The notes: a model not told the origin generated them from the letters alone. A stretch of 64,000 nt of DNA from Blasia pusilla (GCA_050084515.1 CM114272.1:33356001-33420000), one strand, 5' to 3'. Shown: positions 49,201 through 62,400, counted from the first letter of the stretch. Made by a program: numbers and translations.

Positions 49201-50030
49201 TGGGAAGGGAGAAGAGGGTGGAGGCATGTTCGAATTTAGCCTTCATCAATCCCACATTGCCACGAGTAGCCGCAGGGTTTGGGGAATGCGGGCCAAATGC
49301 GATCCGGACACGGGTTTGGTAGATAGGTCACGGACGTTCACGTGGCAGTGCCTGATTTGTTGGATAGACGGCGGCTATGATATGGGTTGACGGTCGGCCC
49401 TAGCCCGTGCAAGGGTTGGGCGTAGGCCTTGGAGTCCGCCGGGCGGGCTACCAAGCGAGCTTCTGCGGGCTAGGATTGGGTTGAGATGGATGAGGCGCGA
49501 GCAAGGGCGGGCTACGTGGGCTAGGGTGCGGGATGGGCTAGGGCCTATGAGCCTGTGCGCGGGCTAGGGTGGGTTGGGCACGGGCTTTGGTGGGCTAGAC
49601 GCGGGCTTCTATGCGCGAGCCTTTTGTGGGCTAGAGGCGGGCTGGACGCGGGCTTTTAAGCGTGGGCCTTTTGCGGGGTTGACGCGATCAACGCCATGAA
49701 TGGGGACGGCCCGTCGCGGGCCCAATATGTCGGCGATGCGGACTACAAATCGGGTGTTGACGAAAATAAATATCTAACTTCTTTGTAGGGCACGCAGAAA
49801 GGCTACATGGAAAGAAGAGAAAAATGGTGAACTTGTAAAAATCTTGCACCATACGAGATGCAGACTAGTAGAGCAAGGGTAGAATGCTGGGGTGGCGCGG
49901 ACCCAAGTGCGGGCCGCGGGTATGCGAGCCTGTGAAGCCTGCACCCAGGCCTACATCACATTTCCGTCCTTGGGAGGACATAAGTCTACGGACACGAATT
50001 TCTCCGCGTGCAACCTTGAGGCAGTGGGTT
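49200..50030. repeat. Second copy of the GC-rich interspersed repeat
   Basis: It carries many GCGGGCTAGG / GTGGGCTAG / GCGGGCTTT words (49430-49680) and a closing block 'gtcct..gaggacataagtc.acgga.acg.a.tttctcc.cgtgcaaccttgag' (49966-50020) like that at 9380-9440 and 9920-9950. The G-rich core is an irregular minisatellite. Open frames across it are composition artefacts. Confidence 0.5.
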
Positions 50031-52500
50031 AGAGTTCATTTGGAACTAGAGTTCTGATTCCCTCTTCAATTGGCTCTTAAAATCCCATTCCGAGCCATTT
50101 CTAGAACAACTTCTTTTATTGGCTATTGTAGGGCAGGACTTTCCAGAATCTTGGAGGATAGGCGGTGGGTTGGAGCTCATTTGGAACTAGAGTTCTTAAT
50201 GCCTCCCGAAATCGGATTCCATTGGTAGGAGTTGTGTCATAGCCAAAACAGGTCCTTCCACTGTAAATTGTAGGACTATCGTCAAGAGGAGCTTTCAAAT
50301 ACTAGGAGGATGGCCGGTGGGCCTGCCAACACACTGATTCTACTTATTTCCATGCTCTATTCCCGCGGAAACAAACCTTTGCAGAGTCTGTCCTTTTTCA
50401 AATCCATCTATGGAGGCGCACTTGATTCAAACCATTGTTACAATATATGCGCCGTAGAATAATAATCACATTCTATAAAGTTTAATTTCTCGCGGTCACG
50501 AGGACTTCACCCACATTAGCACTTTAGTTTTGATAACTAACCATACAATATTCCTCCTTATGAAGATCATGACCGGAACCCAAACACCACGACTCCAAGA
50601 AAAAGACTTTAGACATAATTAGAACTTAAGTTCCATTTTCAAAGATTCTAAACGCATAACCTTTAGTCTGCATTCAAATGTCGCTGAGGTGGAGGCAACC
50701 TCTTTCTTTACTTTCCCCACACATAGGTGACCATACATTGCAGGCACGACATGTCGCGGCGACCTTATTCAATTCCATGCACGGGCTATCATACATGCAC
50801 ATGCTCATCACAGAAGGTTTGATTAGTGACTCCATGCTCGCGAGGATTTCTTCATATTTTTTTTCCAAGGGACGGCAATCCGTCTCGCAATAACAAAGTT
50901 TTTTCCGAATCACGAATGAAAATTTTTCCCCGTCAATTAAAGCAAGTACATCTGAGATAATATTTGAATGTCCGATCACATGGACGTCTTCGGAAATTTG
51001 GCACAATTTTCAAAGTTGATTTTCAGGGAATCCATTGTAAGGCATCATACGCCTTACAATGGAGAGACTTACTTGCACACAAAAAAAGATGAGTGGAACG
51101 GATGAGTGGACCTAGGAAAGATCGTGATTGAGAGTAAATCGACTAAAGTCCTAACTTAAATTGCAAGCACAACTTCGAGGAAATTAGAAGTACATTGAAG
51201 GGTTTAGGAAACCTAGAAATGTTTGAATACAGCAGATTTGGAAATTTTGATGTTCCTTGATAGTAGGGTAGATTATCATTGAATACTTCATGCCATGCAA
51301 AAGAAAGAAAACGGAAAGAAAATTTACATGAAAAAAGTATAGGAGAAATTTTAAACAAGAAAACATGTTTGATAATTGAGAAAAGCTACATTATTTTAAG
51401 CTGAATGGCATATGCAACGTATGGACACCAGTTTTATCAAGAAAAATTTAAGTGATGTACATATAGATATAGTCATAACAAAACTACTAGGAACTCATTT
51501 TAAAAAATTTCAGGAATTAACTTTGATAATCCTAATCATACAAGTAAGTTTTTTGGAATTTTACACCAATTAATTTGAAATTCTAAAATCATACGATTAC
51601 CTTAGTTTAGACACTTGGAAAATAGCATACGGAGTCCATTACTAGATTTACTTAGGTATCTTGAAATTTAATTGCACAAGTCCAAAGAAAATGCATCACA
51701 TTGTATTGTCATAAAGCGGGGCATCATTATGAAACTCTGCCTACTTTTTAATTCCAAAGCACCTAAAATGATTAATTTGTTCACCCTGACGGAGGGGCGG
51801 CTGCAGAAGCCGGAATAACCCTAAGCAACCAAATGCCGGGAATCAAACCCACTTGGGAACGCACGGTAACTTACATATGGATGGATGAAAAGATGGATGT
51901 AGAGGAAGACGATGTAACCGTGCAATAGTGTAACGGTCTAAAACTAGTACTCCCCCTCAGCACGTTCCTGTGAGAAATTGTAAGAGACTATGTGTGCTAA
52001 CATGATTTCAAATTCTTTAGTTTTGCACTCTGCAGACAGTTGTAGCTATACACTTTGGCAGTTGGGAATGACAGTTTGGAATAGAAATAAGCATTTCAAT
52101 CTTAGTCTAGTATTCGATTCCAAGTGCTTAGATAAGATCGAGTTTTAAGTGTTACAAGAGGATTTACATTGAGGATATGGCGCAGCAATTATATATTTGC
52201 ACTCAGAGTTTCTCCCACTGTGCAGTCGAGTTTACAACTACACTTCGGACTTGCTTTGATTCTACACCTCGAAGGAGGAGGTGCAAGTAGTTGAGCTACT
52301 CGGATTTTGAACATGTTAGGCTAAGGCCTTCCCTTACTCGAGGATAAATTTACATTTCAAGGGCGTAAGGAAGCTTAGGAGCCTTTATCGGAGATGAAGG
52401 TAAATCCAAGGTGCAAACATGAAAAGTCTGAATTTCCCTGTCAAAAGTGGATAGAGATTATAAGTGTACATCTGTATCTTCTAATCAACGCGAAACAATT
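50031..52500. other. Intergenic region, no firm gene
   Basis: One minus-strand frame at 50674-51006 (about 110 codons) is rich in Cys (CRACNVWSPMCG) but opens at a TTG, and I do not recognise it; it is not called a gene. A strong hairpin occurs at 51031-51063. The rest is AT-rich with nothing recognised. Confidence 0.45.
51031..51063. repeat. Perfect hairpin, 13-bp arms, 7-nt loop
   Basis: TCCATTGTAAGGC (51031-51043), loop atcatac, then GCCTTACAATGGA (51051-51063). Confidence 0.85.
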
Positions 52501-52966
52501 CCCTTAGTACCACGCACGATTCGAGTTTCTCCTAAATCCAAGCGCGCTATCCTAGTGTGTTTTGGAGCTCGAGATGGATAGAGCAAGAACCTCCCCTGGT
52601 CGACCGCATCAGCAGGAGCGACTTTCCATCGCTGCAAGCGCAGCTGTAGAGGGAGACCAGCGGTCTCACGAGAGAGGAACGGTCGGCTTTACATATGCGT
52701 CCATCGATCGAGCGAGCTAGAGAGGTCTCAGAATCAACTCTCTAAAAATCTGAATCTAAATATCTGGAATCGTCGATATTTTAATTGTCTGAAGCGTTTC
52801 AGACATGCCATGGGTTTTGAATATTTCGATACTGGCCAGTTTGGATGTTAAGCAAGGTTCATAGGTTCACGTAAAGACCCCTCACCTTAATCTTGAGAAT
52901 GATTTCGTTCTTGCGTCATGTTGGGGTGGATCGGCTGCGATCAACCAGCGGAGCACGCGTTCATAA
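52500..52966. repeat. 3' flank of gene B shared with pseudogene A
   Basis: This is the downstream region of gene B. It shares ordered blocks with 24320-24689, for example cccttagtac.acgca and tttccatcgctgcaagcgca. It should include the 3' UTR; no polyadenylation signal was assigned. Confidence 0.6.
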
Positions 52967-55900
52967 TTAATCCAATTGGAAAGGAGAGTTGAAGAATCGT
53001 TGGATCTGCTTCTTGAGCTCAGATGTAGTGAAGCGATAACCATCCACTTCATAGTACATGAGGTATAAGGATCTCATCATGACCAGATGGGCCTGTCTCA
53101 CTGCCTGTGAGGTGTATGTGGGGTTCAGAAGTTTCGAGAACACTTTGGACGCCAGTGCTTTCAGAAGATTTTGGATATTGGAATTAGCTTCCTGTCTCGT
53201 GAACTTCGGATGCTCCCGTTGGTAAACGCTGATGTATGAGTGCTGCCCCAGACCTCCAAGAACTTCTCTCTGAAAACAAAATCCCACGAGACAGGTTTAC
53301 CACAGATCTGTCAGCTTCTGTACTTTTACACAGTCAGTACCATTTGGGTCGCTCCGGTCCGAGACACGAACTGACTTTGATGATAGACAACGTCACCACC
53401 AAACAATAAGTAATTCGGATCTGTCTAAATCGTGCAGTTGAAATCTTACACTTCCCTCGTACTTTTACACCATAGCTACCAGTACTGGTCTTTGATTAAT
53501 GCTTTCTATGCAGCAGCCCGTACTCCTTCATTTCAACGCGTGACTATTGATAGTACCTACATGGAGGTCTACCTAGCTATAATTTACCGAGCACGTCGTT
53601 ATCGAGCATGTCCCCCAACGATGCAAACCTTCCGAATCGTGAGGATGCAAAGAGCTCGAAAGGAAGTCCATCCTCAACGACTGTAGTTCAGAGCGCCATG
53701 CATAGCATTGCATACTAGTACTGGTAGTTTTGATCTGCTACCAATGAGCGCTAGATCGTCAAGCACGAACTACCGTGAGTTTGTGCACTTGAGCGGCGGG
53801 CTGATGTATATGCAGATCCCGGGACAGGATGATTGTATGCGCTGGAATCTTAGCTGGGCTTGAGGACGATGTCTATCGTTGCTCGTGAACGAAGGTCCTT
53901 TGGACTTTTCCATCTAAGTGCGATGTTGAACTGCTTCATTTGAAGTCTCAGAAGAGGTAGATAAAGACGCTATGTCGTTCTTTAAAAAAGGAGAAACTCG
54001 CAGTCCTATCAAACTCTCACTAGTGCTCCCGACCTCGGATCGCGAGCACGACTTTCTCATTAATTCTGGAGCCAGATCTTATTTTTGAGAAGAGATAAAT
54101 CGCAGTCGTGCCAAACTCTCATTACTACTCCCTGCACATGATCCACATCATGAGCACGACTTCGTTCATTAATTCTGGTACTGTAGACAATTTACGCTGT
54201 CACGATGCTGCAGTCAGAGATCTACGCGTCATAAACGCCACGTCCATATATCCATGAACAGGCCTAATTTTCCCGATAGATTCATGCATGTGGAGATACA
54301 AATTTCGAAAGATTTGGCACATGCGAGCCCTACGACTTCCCAAATCAGTGTACACCTCTGCAATCGATCACTGCAGCTGCCTATAATGAATAAACCCCGG
54401 TAATTTTATCTAGTTCCCGTCACGAATACCTCAGAAACAGTTTTTGAATTAAATTCATCGGATCTAGTTGTCCACGGCAGGGTAAGCGTGGTCAGAGTGA
54501 CAAAATTGCCGAGTCTGGCATAATCGAAACGAAATTGACATGCGGACGAAGACCTCTCTGAAAAAAAAAGTAATCTTCCAGAGTAGGATCCTAGAAGATG
54601 AGTACAGGTTTCGACGGCAATTTGACATCAACGTACCGAGTGAGTTCGAACATCGTTGATTAATCTCCCATATTGGTTCACGAGGTCGAACGCCTCCAAG
54701 AAGTCCTCGTTCTTCACGAGCTCGTCGGGAATTAGCTCGCCGTAGCAGAAGATCGTGTATAAAGTGATGGGACCCAGACCGAAGGATATAGCCCCGGTTC
54801 TCAGGTACTCCTCGGAGTTCGGCTGATACCCAGAGTCCGTCCATTCGGCCTCCGTCAGAAACTCTGCGACCACATCTTGCCACTGCCGATTCACGGAAAA
54901 GAAATTTAGCATGGAGATACCTTAAACGTAGGTCTACACATCCATTGGTCGACGATACCACGACTACCTTCATACATTTGCGCATCGCACCCTATCCAAT
55001 GTCTACCTCTGAAAGCCAGAAACGTTATCAAGGTATTTCTTATCGTGTTTGAGTCAATGTGACCAGTACGTGTTATATGTACTCATAGGCGTATGCATTG
55101 CTGGCTGCTCTCCGGATCATGGAGTTTGTAAGACTGAAGACGTTGATGAGGAGTTAGGTGTGTGAACCGAGGCTATGCCTTATATTATTCAACTAATAGA
55201 GAAGAACTCCTGTCGACCTTCGTCAGTGTCTGGCCCCAAGGAGACATTGCTTGGTTTGGCTCTGGTAAAAGAGCGCATATCAAGTTGAGCTAATGGTGTG
55301 GAATCTCTCAATCGTTGTAATTGTTTCAAATTGAGATCCTTCCACGTATTCCACCTTTGACGTTGTCATTCAGCAGAAAAAATCTACGCTCTCATGTTGA
55401 AATCTCATCGAATTACGACAACTCACAGATCAACGATGATTTCTTAGAATAATGATTACTGAACTCCATCGTGTTAGAGATGTATTACCAGTGCTCGGAG
55501 GAATGGCGTAAGATCCCGCCCTTGAGCAGAGCTCGCATCTTTACACAAGCTGTCCACCTCGTTCATCAGAACTTTGGCCAAGACCTTCACCGATTCGCAA
55601 CACGTCTCAACTATGGACGAATCCCATCTGCATGCCAAAGCTTCCGCGTCCTAATTAATAATTCGGCTCTTAACGTGCAGTGCGTAGGGAAGGTCAATTG
55701 TAAACATCCTTAAAAAATGGATAGATGCTCATGTATATGCTCTTAATCATATTAAATGATCCGTCAGGCAGTGTAGCGGAGGGTGCTATGATCAAGTAGA
55801 TAGCCATGGATCCTCTGACTAAACCAAACTGCAGGTCGACGGATGGATTTGTGGCAAATCTTACCTTTTTATGCTTTCATGGAACAATCTGAGGCCCTGA

Positions 55901-58900
55901 ATCCCGTCGTGCTGGGCCGCTTCATCGAAAAGGTCGTCGATGACAGTAACCAGCACCGAGCCCCTGGTCCATACTGACCGGGCAAGTACTAACTCGGGAT
56001 TTGGTATTCCCACCACACCTGCCAGAAAAGCCGGTAGCATGCGCAGTGGCTGGCGCTGAAAGTTGAAATGTTGCCTCAAGTGCTCTTCGTCCCATCTGTA
56101 TTTAAATTTGGAGCGTTGAACAAAGAAAGTCATCCGATTAGAAAATCCGAAGGATGAACCGGTCGTTAATCTAGACGCGCGCTGTGATCTAATTAGTTCA
56201 GAATCGATAGCTAGGTCTAGAGGCATTTCCTTGCGACTTTCCCAGATTTCCTACAAATTGAGTAATAGTATCGGAACGGCACGAACAGGACATGGTATAC
56301 CTCATCAGTGTAAGCAATTCTTGTTGGTATATCGACTGACATGCATTGAAATTCTCCTTGGCAAGTGCCACCAGCTGAGGATTCACTTCATGCATAAACC
56401 TGCAAAAGTAAGAAGCAAGGGGATGTAGATCATGTCATGAATGTTCAATTCTGAGTTCCCTGGGTTGAAAGACAAGTTCTTTACTGCAAATCACTATTTT
56501 CTATATCATTTGTAACGCAGCGAGGTAGGTCCATCCACGCGGAGCTTTAATCTTCAATCTACATCTGTCATTGGCCGTACATCCCGATATATCTTCAAAT
56601 TGCGCTAGCTTTGCAACGACGATTAGTGCCATCTTCACAGCTTCAGATGGAGAGGCCAGCCGAACGGATTAGAAATAGCTACTTCTAATTATGGACATAA
56701 AACTCAGGGGATATGGAGCTTCTTGAAATTGAACATCAAGTTCATGAGAAAAGAAAATTAATCTACCCGGCACTTCTGAAGCAGAGTTGAACGACATAAA
56801 GATACACAATCTTGTGAAAAGGCGACGCTTAGTCACCTGGTAAATGTCGTTTCGAGGTACGTTTCCGGTGCCTCCACATCTCTCCCGAACCGGTCTATAT
56901 ACTTCATACTCTCCAAAGCTCGAAATCGCATGAAATGGGGCGAATGGAGAGCTTCTTCAATCTTCACAAGAATTTGAGATTTCGCAACGTACGTAAGACT
57001 CGTGGCAACCGAGGTTCTCAACCCTGTCGCTCTACTGGTCTAGGTAGACTTTACCAAGGGATCAGAAAAATTCAGGATTCATAATAAAATTTCCAAATGA
57101 TTGTCTATACGTATGTAGAGCTTGTACATGAATTCATAAAATGCCCCTGCAATTGGCATTACTTAAGATCGACAACCTACATGATAATGATCAGATCGTG
57201 CAAGAAACTTTTCACTCTTTTGCCGGCTATTTCTAAGAGCTCCACTTGCTCCAGTTCCTCTCTCATTCATGACAATTTAGCTGAGATCCTCCAGCTGTAT
57301 CAATGGGCGTATGTACAAGTATTGTAAACTCACCTCTCTTTTCAAACAATCATGTTGATTATAACCCTCGTCCGCGAGTAGAGACTTCAAATACGTCCTG
57401 GTGATTTCCTTGATATGATCAAGATTAAATTCACCGGGAAAAATCAGCTCTGAAGCACGGTATAGTTGTAGCACTCCCCTAGGACCAAGCAGCTCGAGCT
57501 GCACATTGCCTTCGAGAGAAATATTCTCTGGTCACATGTAGAAAGACAAGTTTAATTTCTGGACAATGTCATGGGTACCAAGAACACTTTAATTTTAGTG
57601 CCGGCGCTAAAGCCGATCTTCGTCTGTCAGTTTAACGTTCATTGATTCTCACTGATTGAATGTCACGGATTCACCGTCCTGAACTTCATTACAAGCATGA
57701 TGATTCAAATCGGAGGCAGAAAATTTCGAAGAAATTCTAAAATACAACAATCCCTACGAGCCTCTGGTTAGCAAGTGTTTTAACACTTGCTAACCAGAGG
57801 TTTATTGAGAAGACATTCTTACGTAATAGCTGTGTCTCATTCAAATACTGGCTACATACCCGGAGACACCTCGTAACCGTGCTCACGAAGTACTCGAAAG
57901 ATCATCGCTCGGGTTTCCAGGTCACCCGATATAATTATGTCTGTATCATTTCCATCGGCCCTAATTTTTCTGTTCACAGACATCACAAACGCTGTCATGA
58001 GACATACAGGCACATTGATATGATGTTGGCACGTAATTAAATTTCAAAACGTATGAGCTGTAGCCAAACTCTTGCAATCGATTAACAAGTCTGCTCGCTC
58101 CATATTAGATGTTGTTTACCTTATGAGTGCATGTAAAAGTGAAGATCAAGAGAACCAATAATTGCAACGTCGTATCATAGATTCATTGAAAGATAATCTC
58201 TTGAATTCACGTGATGTAGCTCATAAACTAGACTGATTAAGTGCGTTGCAGTGGCCTCAGACTATACTGTACCACATTATTGATTGTGCATGTGAGTTCG
58301 AGCTTCACTGCTAATTAATGATGAACACGGCATAAAGATCTGGAGCAAATTACAATTCGAAGTAAAGATATTTGAGACTTACGTGTGAAGTGTGTCTAGT
58401 ACGTCCTTGATTTCCTTGCTGAAAAAACGATCAATATTTAGGCGCTCCAGATGATCCACTAAGTTCAGGACTCCAGATACTGGGTTTGGGTACACACTGG
58501 GCACTGCAAATAAAATTGAATACCACATCCACAACAAAATCAATGATCAACTGGAGAATTTGAAGAATCCGAACATACCACTATCTGACAGTCATAGAGA
58601 ATTTCCTAAGTTTGTTGCAAGTTCAGAACTCGGATCGTCGTGTCTAGCCAAGTATGACTTGATCATGGACCCCATCCTACCGGCAAACTCAGAGTAAGTT
58701 TGAAATTCTTAGTGGTAAACCAATTCCACCAGTGGCTGGAGATGCACGTACGAGCGCCATAGCATTGTGCGCTCTTTAGGCAGAGGCACATTCATTCAAG
58801 ATTCCCCTCAATTGAAAGAGCCTGATCGCGTTCTGTAGATGTTATCTAATGAGTACTACTCTAACGAGGGTTTATAACGAGTGAGACATTGACATCAGCA

Positions 58901-61354
58901 TTCGTTACACTTTGAAAAGGACAAGCTACGGTTTCGATTCAAGGGTCTTTGACTTGAACCTGCATTGTTGAATCTTTCATCTCGAACCAAGGAACTGAAG
59001 TAGTCCAGAGCCTTGGTGTCACCAGTCTTTATGACAAAGCAGGCAGTCGCAGCTGGCGACGAGAAAATGGATCCATCTTCGGATTGAAGTTGGCGTAATC
59101 CTTCCCAATCCACAACTTCCTGTAATCCTTCGGGGAAGTTGAGGAGCTTTCTTGGGCAGTGTGTGACGAAGTCTTCTTCCCTCCATCTGATCACAGAAGT
59201 CCGTCATGAGATCCCGAGAATGATTACATATGTATATACGTACAGATATGGAATTTCCAGTTAGTAGTATCCTGCCATTTACACATCACACTGTCAAGAA
59301 TGGAACCCATTGTCAATTTTTTAGCTGAGCAACAAAGCTCAATTGTTATCACTTCGGGATCATTCATGAAAGAGTTTTATGCATATGATCATGAGAGGCC
59401 AAAATTAATGACCGGGAAAGCTACCGATTCAATTACGACATAAATAAAAGAAAGGCTATTAAACCTTGCCAAACATTGATATCGATGACGCAGGGCTTGA
59501 GTTGTGCAGTCAGACCCAAGTTGAAGCATGGGAAATTCGATTTGGATTATACGCTGGTTCATTTACATACTGATGCTTGTGGTGGCACACAGAAAGAAGA
59601 TGAATTGACAAAATCTCATAATTTCTTTCCCAACCGCAACGGTGGCACTTAAGGTTTATCTGTCTAATGGTTGGTCGTCATGAGCACATTGGCTAGCACG
59701 CATAGACCTAAGTGGTACATATTCATCCCCAGATCATCGACATCATGAATAAGACATCTCGTACTTTTCACCTTTCCAAAATTTGGTGATGGATGGAGCG
59801 TAGGTTTTCCACAAAACTTGCACTTGAAGGTTTTGGTACCGTTGAAGTCGTGGAAATCGCTACCCCAAGCTTTTCTGCCTCTTCCAGCAGTGCAGAAAAG
59901 TCTTTCGGACGTACGTGACACGGTGAGGTCATGGATACCAGCGTAAGTCCCAATTTCTCGGCCTCGTCCAGGAGTGCGCAAAACGCATTGGTCATGCCAA
60001 GTGACACATAACTCAAGTCATCATCTTTCATGCTAAGAAGACTCTCTTGAACGAACTGTTCTCCTGCAGGCCCAGCATTCATGCACATGATTGATCAGAA
60101 ATCAACGATTCCTGGGTAAGTATCAATCTATCCACACGCCTATAGTATTGGGAAAGGAAAAATCATTCGAGAAACATTCACACTCGTATGAATCGCAAGA
60201 ATGTCGGAATTGTAAATTGAAATCTTCAAAACCAAAAATCGAATTCAACCTTAAACCCATCTAAGAGGGTTACAAATCAATAGGTTGTGACAGAAAATCA
60301 AGCAGTATCCTCGGAAGGGAAATAGAGATAAAATTGTAGACCGAAAATACAGTAGATTATTCACTCTTCGATAATTTTTTAACCTCCCACAGACTGTTTC
60401 CTATGTGGATCCATCTTTCCCACTTTGTGAACTCTGTCCGCCATACTTGTTCTTCTCCACATTTTGAATATTCCACAATGAGAACGTTTCCTACGAAATT
60501 TGAGAAATCCTGACGAAGCGCCATGCCTTCATCTGCTTTATTCCAGACATGCGGACTTCCTATCTCCTTCCAGAGTCTCTAAGATGTACACTGTGAGAGA
60601 TTTCGAGATTCATTGCCGTTATTATGAAGAAAGCAAAGTTACTGTCATGCTAATTCTTCCGAGATCAAAATAAAGATATGTTGAGGTTAGCACCTTTTGC
60701 AACACATTCTGAAGCTGTATCCCATGTTTTCAGCGATACTACACAGGCGAGTGTTGCAAATGTTTGGTCAAATGGTGAAACTGGTTGTTCTTCTCCCCAA
60801 GATCCGTCTGGTAGTTGATTTTGGAAAATCCATTCAACAGCTTCCGGAAACCGTGGTCCTGGTCTACCACCTTTCGCCTTTGGATTTGGATCTGGAATCC
60901 TCGCCACCCAAGCTGTGTCGTAAACAGAGATCGCATCGTTTTCCAGCTTCAGAGCATCACTTATTGCTTTGAAAGCCTTGGGCCCCTCTACTTCTACAGC
61001 GAACCAATCTGTCCCCTGCAATAAGTGAAAACACGTACAATTGAGTGATTATTCTGGAGTTGAAAATACAGACAAGGAATTGAGATGCATAACGATGCAA
61101 TTCAATAAAAAAGAAGACTATCTTGAAAATCTTGACGATTTTTTAAGGTGTGATCATGCCGCCGGAAATCTTCAAGACTTTATTCAGTTCCATCGATTGA
61201 GAGAAATACATACCTGAACCTGGGTGCCGTGACTATCATGCGGAGGAAAGTACTCCCGGGCTGAATTTTCTTCACCAGCATCTCCAATGTCAATACACGT
61301 ACGCAATGCAAGCGAACGAGCTCGAGACAACGTAACGTTGACTTCCGTGGCCAT
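52967..61354 (-). CDS. Diterpene synthase gene B: monofunctional class I, kaurene-synthase-like
   Basis: Thirteen exons: 61354-61214, 61015-60694, 60063-59772, 59186-58960, 58503-58383, 57969-57860, 57527-57334, 56961-56837, 56399-56301, 56095-55865, 55627-55489, 54882-54637, 53269-52967. All junctions are GT-AG and in phase: 2550 nt, 849 aa plus TAA. The N-terminal gamma-domain block SVYDTAWVA is at 77-85 and QLPDGSWGEE follows. The class II acid site reads DLET (384-387) instead of DxDD. Class I motifs are intact: DDLFD (597-601) and NDVRTHSRE (743-751). The conserved Ile in ISFGLGPI (706) matches kaurene synthases. Family role: ionises a bicyclic diphosphate such as ent-copalyl diphosphate to form a diterpene, usually in plastids. 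The exact product is unknown. The start at 61354 is the first ATG in frame; exon 1 may be only part of a transit peptide. Confidence 0.9.
55865..56095 (-). other. Exon 10 of gene B: DDxxD class I site
   Basis: The exon encodes RWDEEHLRQHF through ARSVWTRGSVLVTVIDDLFDEAA and ends in HESIK. DDLFD binds the Mg ions that hold the substrate diphosphate. In pseudogene A the matching exon (27877-27644) reads DDLFN. Confidence 0.88.
57761..57800. repeat. Near-perfect 40-bp palindrome in intron 6 of gene B
   Basis: Arms CCTCTGGTTAGCAAGTGTT (57761-57779) and AACACTTGCTAACCAGAGG (57782-57800) are perfect 19-bp complements with a TT loop. It lies within the intron 57859-57528. Confidence 0.92.
57860..57969 (-). 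other. Exon 6 of gene B: degenerate class II (DxDD) site
   Basis: The exon encodes SGDLETRAMIFRVLREHGYEVSP. Aligned with the class II consensus DIDDTAMGFRLLRLHGY, the four catalytic positions read D-L-E-T, so the general-acid Asp of DxDD is replaced. Pseudogene A has HVET at the same place (28901-28795), so the loss came before the duplication. Confidence 0.85.
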
Positions 61355-62400
61355 GATACCTCTCAACTGGTTGCAGACGATGTTCGTATGGAATCTTGAT
61401 GATGAGTGAGGAAACTTTTCACATCCGATCTGTTTTGAAACGGACCCGGTCTCAGAGAAAGTTCATCTCATGAAGCAAAGAGACTTTCCCTAGATCTACA
61501 TCGATCAAACTTCTGATCCGGATTATCCACATGTCATCTAAGTAGACCTATTCCCACGAATTCCCATTTCCAGCTGTAACCACTCGAAGTTCCCAACTAG
61601 ATCCAGGTGACATCCTATGGATCGGAAATTCATACGTCAGTTTGTAGGTATCCTGCGAACTGCTGGGAAATTTTTGGAATTGCAATCTGTTCCAGAGAAA
61701 GAGACTGCAAGACCATAAGAATAGATCTCCTCAATATTTTCTAGGATGCGCTCCAGACTAGTGGCGAAACCGCGCCAGGGCCTACTCAAAGATCGATCAT
61801 GAGATCTTGGAATGGGATCAGCGGAGCGGATGCTCGAGAGGATCGGTTAATTTCTCTCGGGCACCTGCTTGAGATAAACACTAGACTCGGACCTAGTGCA
61901 CATCCCCTTTCCCATGCCTTCGGTTTCACTTTTCTAGCCGCCTTCCATGTACCCGGGCGAGTAACTTGTCCAACAGCTATAGCGTCACGTTAAAGCTCAA
62001 GAATTGATCCAAGCTCGGTGCTCCTATCGTTAGCTTACAATTCAGAGTAAAATGCTCACGAGATACATATGTTTACTGGATCTGAAGAAGTGGAATGTGC
62101 ATACAAAGGAGCCCCACTTCAATACGCTGACCGATCGCAACTCCGTGGACCTATCTCGCTTTCCATTGGAGGAGACTGCAGAGCGATGGTTGGGATAATC
62201 ACGACCCGAACAAACAAAACAACCGAACCGCAACTCTCATCACATATTTATACTGCAAATGGATGTACTTCATGATCCACGCACATGATAGCTGGCCGAT
62301 CTAGGTCTGGCGCGAGGCACCGAGGTGAGAAGGGATCTACGTAGGTTTCCTGGACTCCGAGGTGTCACAGTACCTACAAACGTACCTAGTGATCCCTCGG
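61355..62400. promoter_or_regulatory. 5' flank of gene B, promoter expected but not resolved
   Basis: This is the upstream side of the minus-strand gene B. I found no convincing TATA box at a set distance and no known element, so the label rests on position only. Confidence 0.3.

Noticed and set aside
50674-51006. Cys-rich 110-codon minus-strand frame
   Set aside because: It opens at TTG, has no recognised motif, and no neighbouring exon was found.
54460-54563. A possible extra exon of gene B after a T-rich tract and CAG (REVFVRMSIS...)
   Set aside because: Exon 12 joins the exon at 53269 in phase and completes the NDVRTHS-RE motif; including the extra exon leads to a stop and breaks the family alignment.
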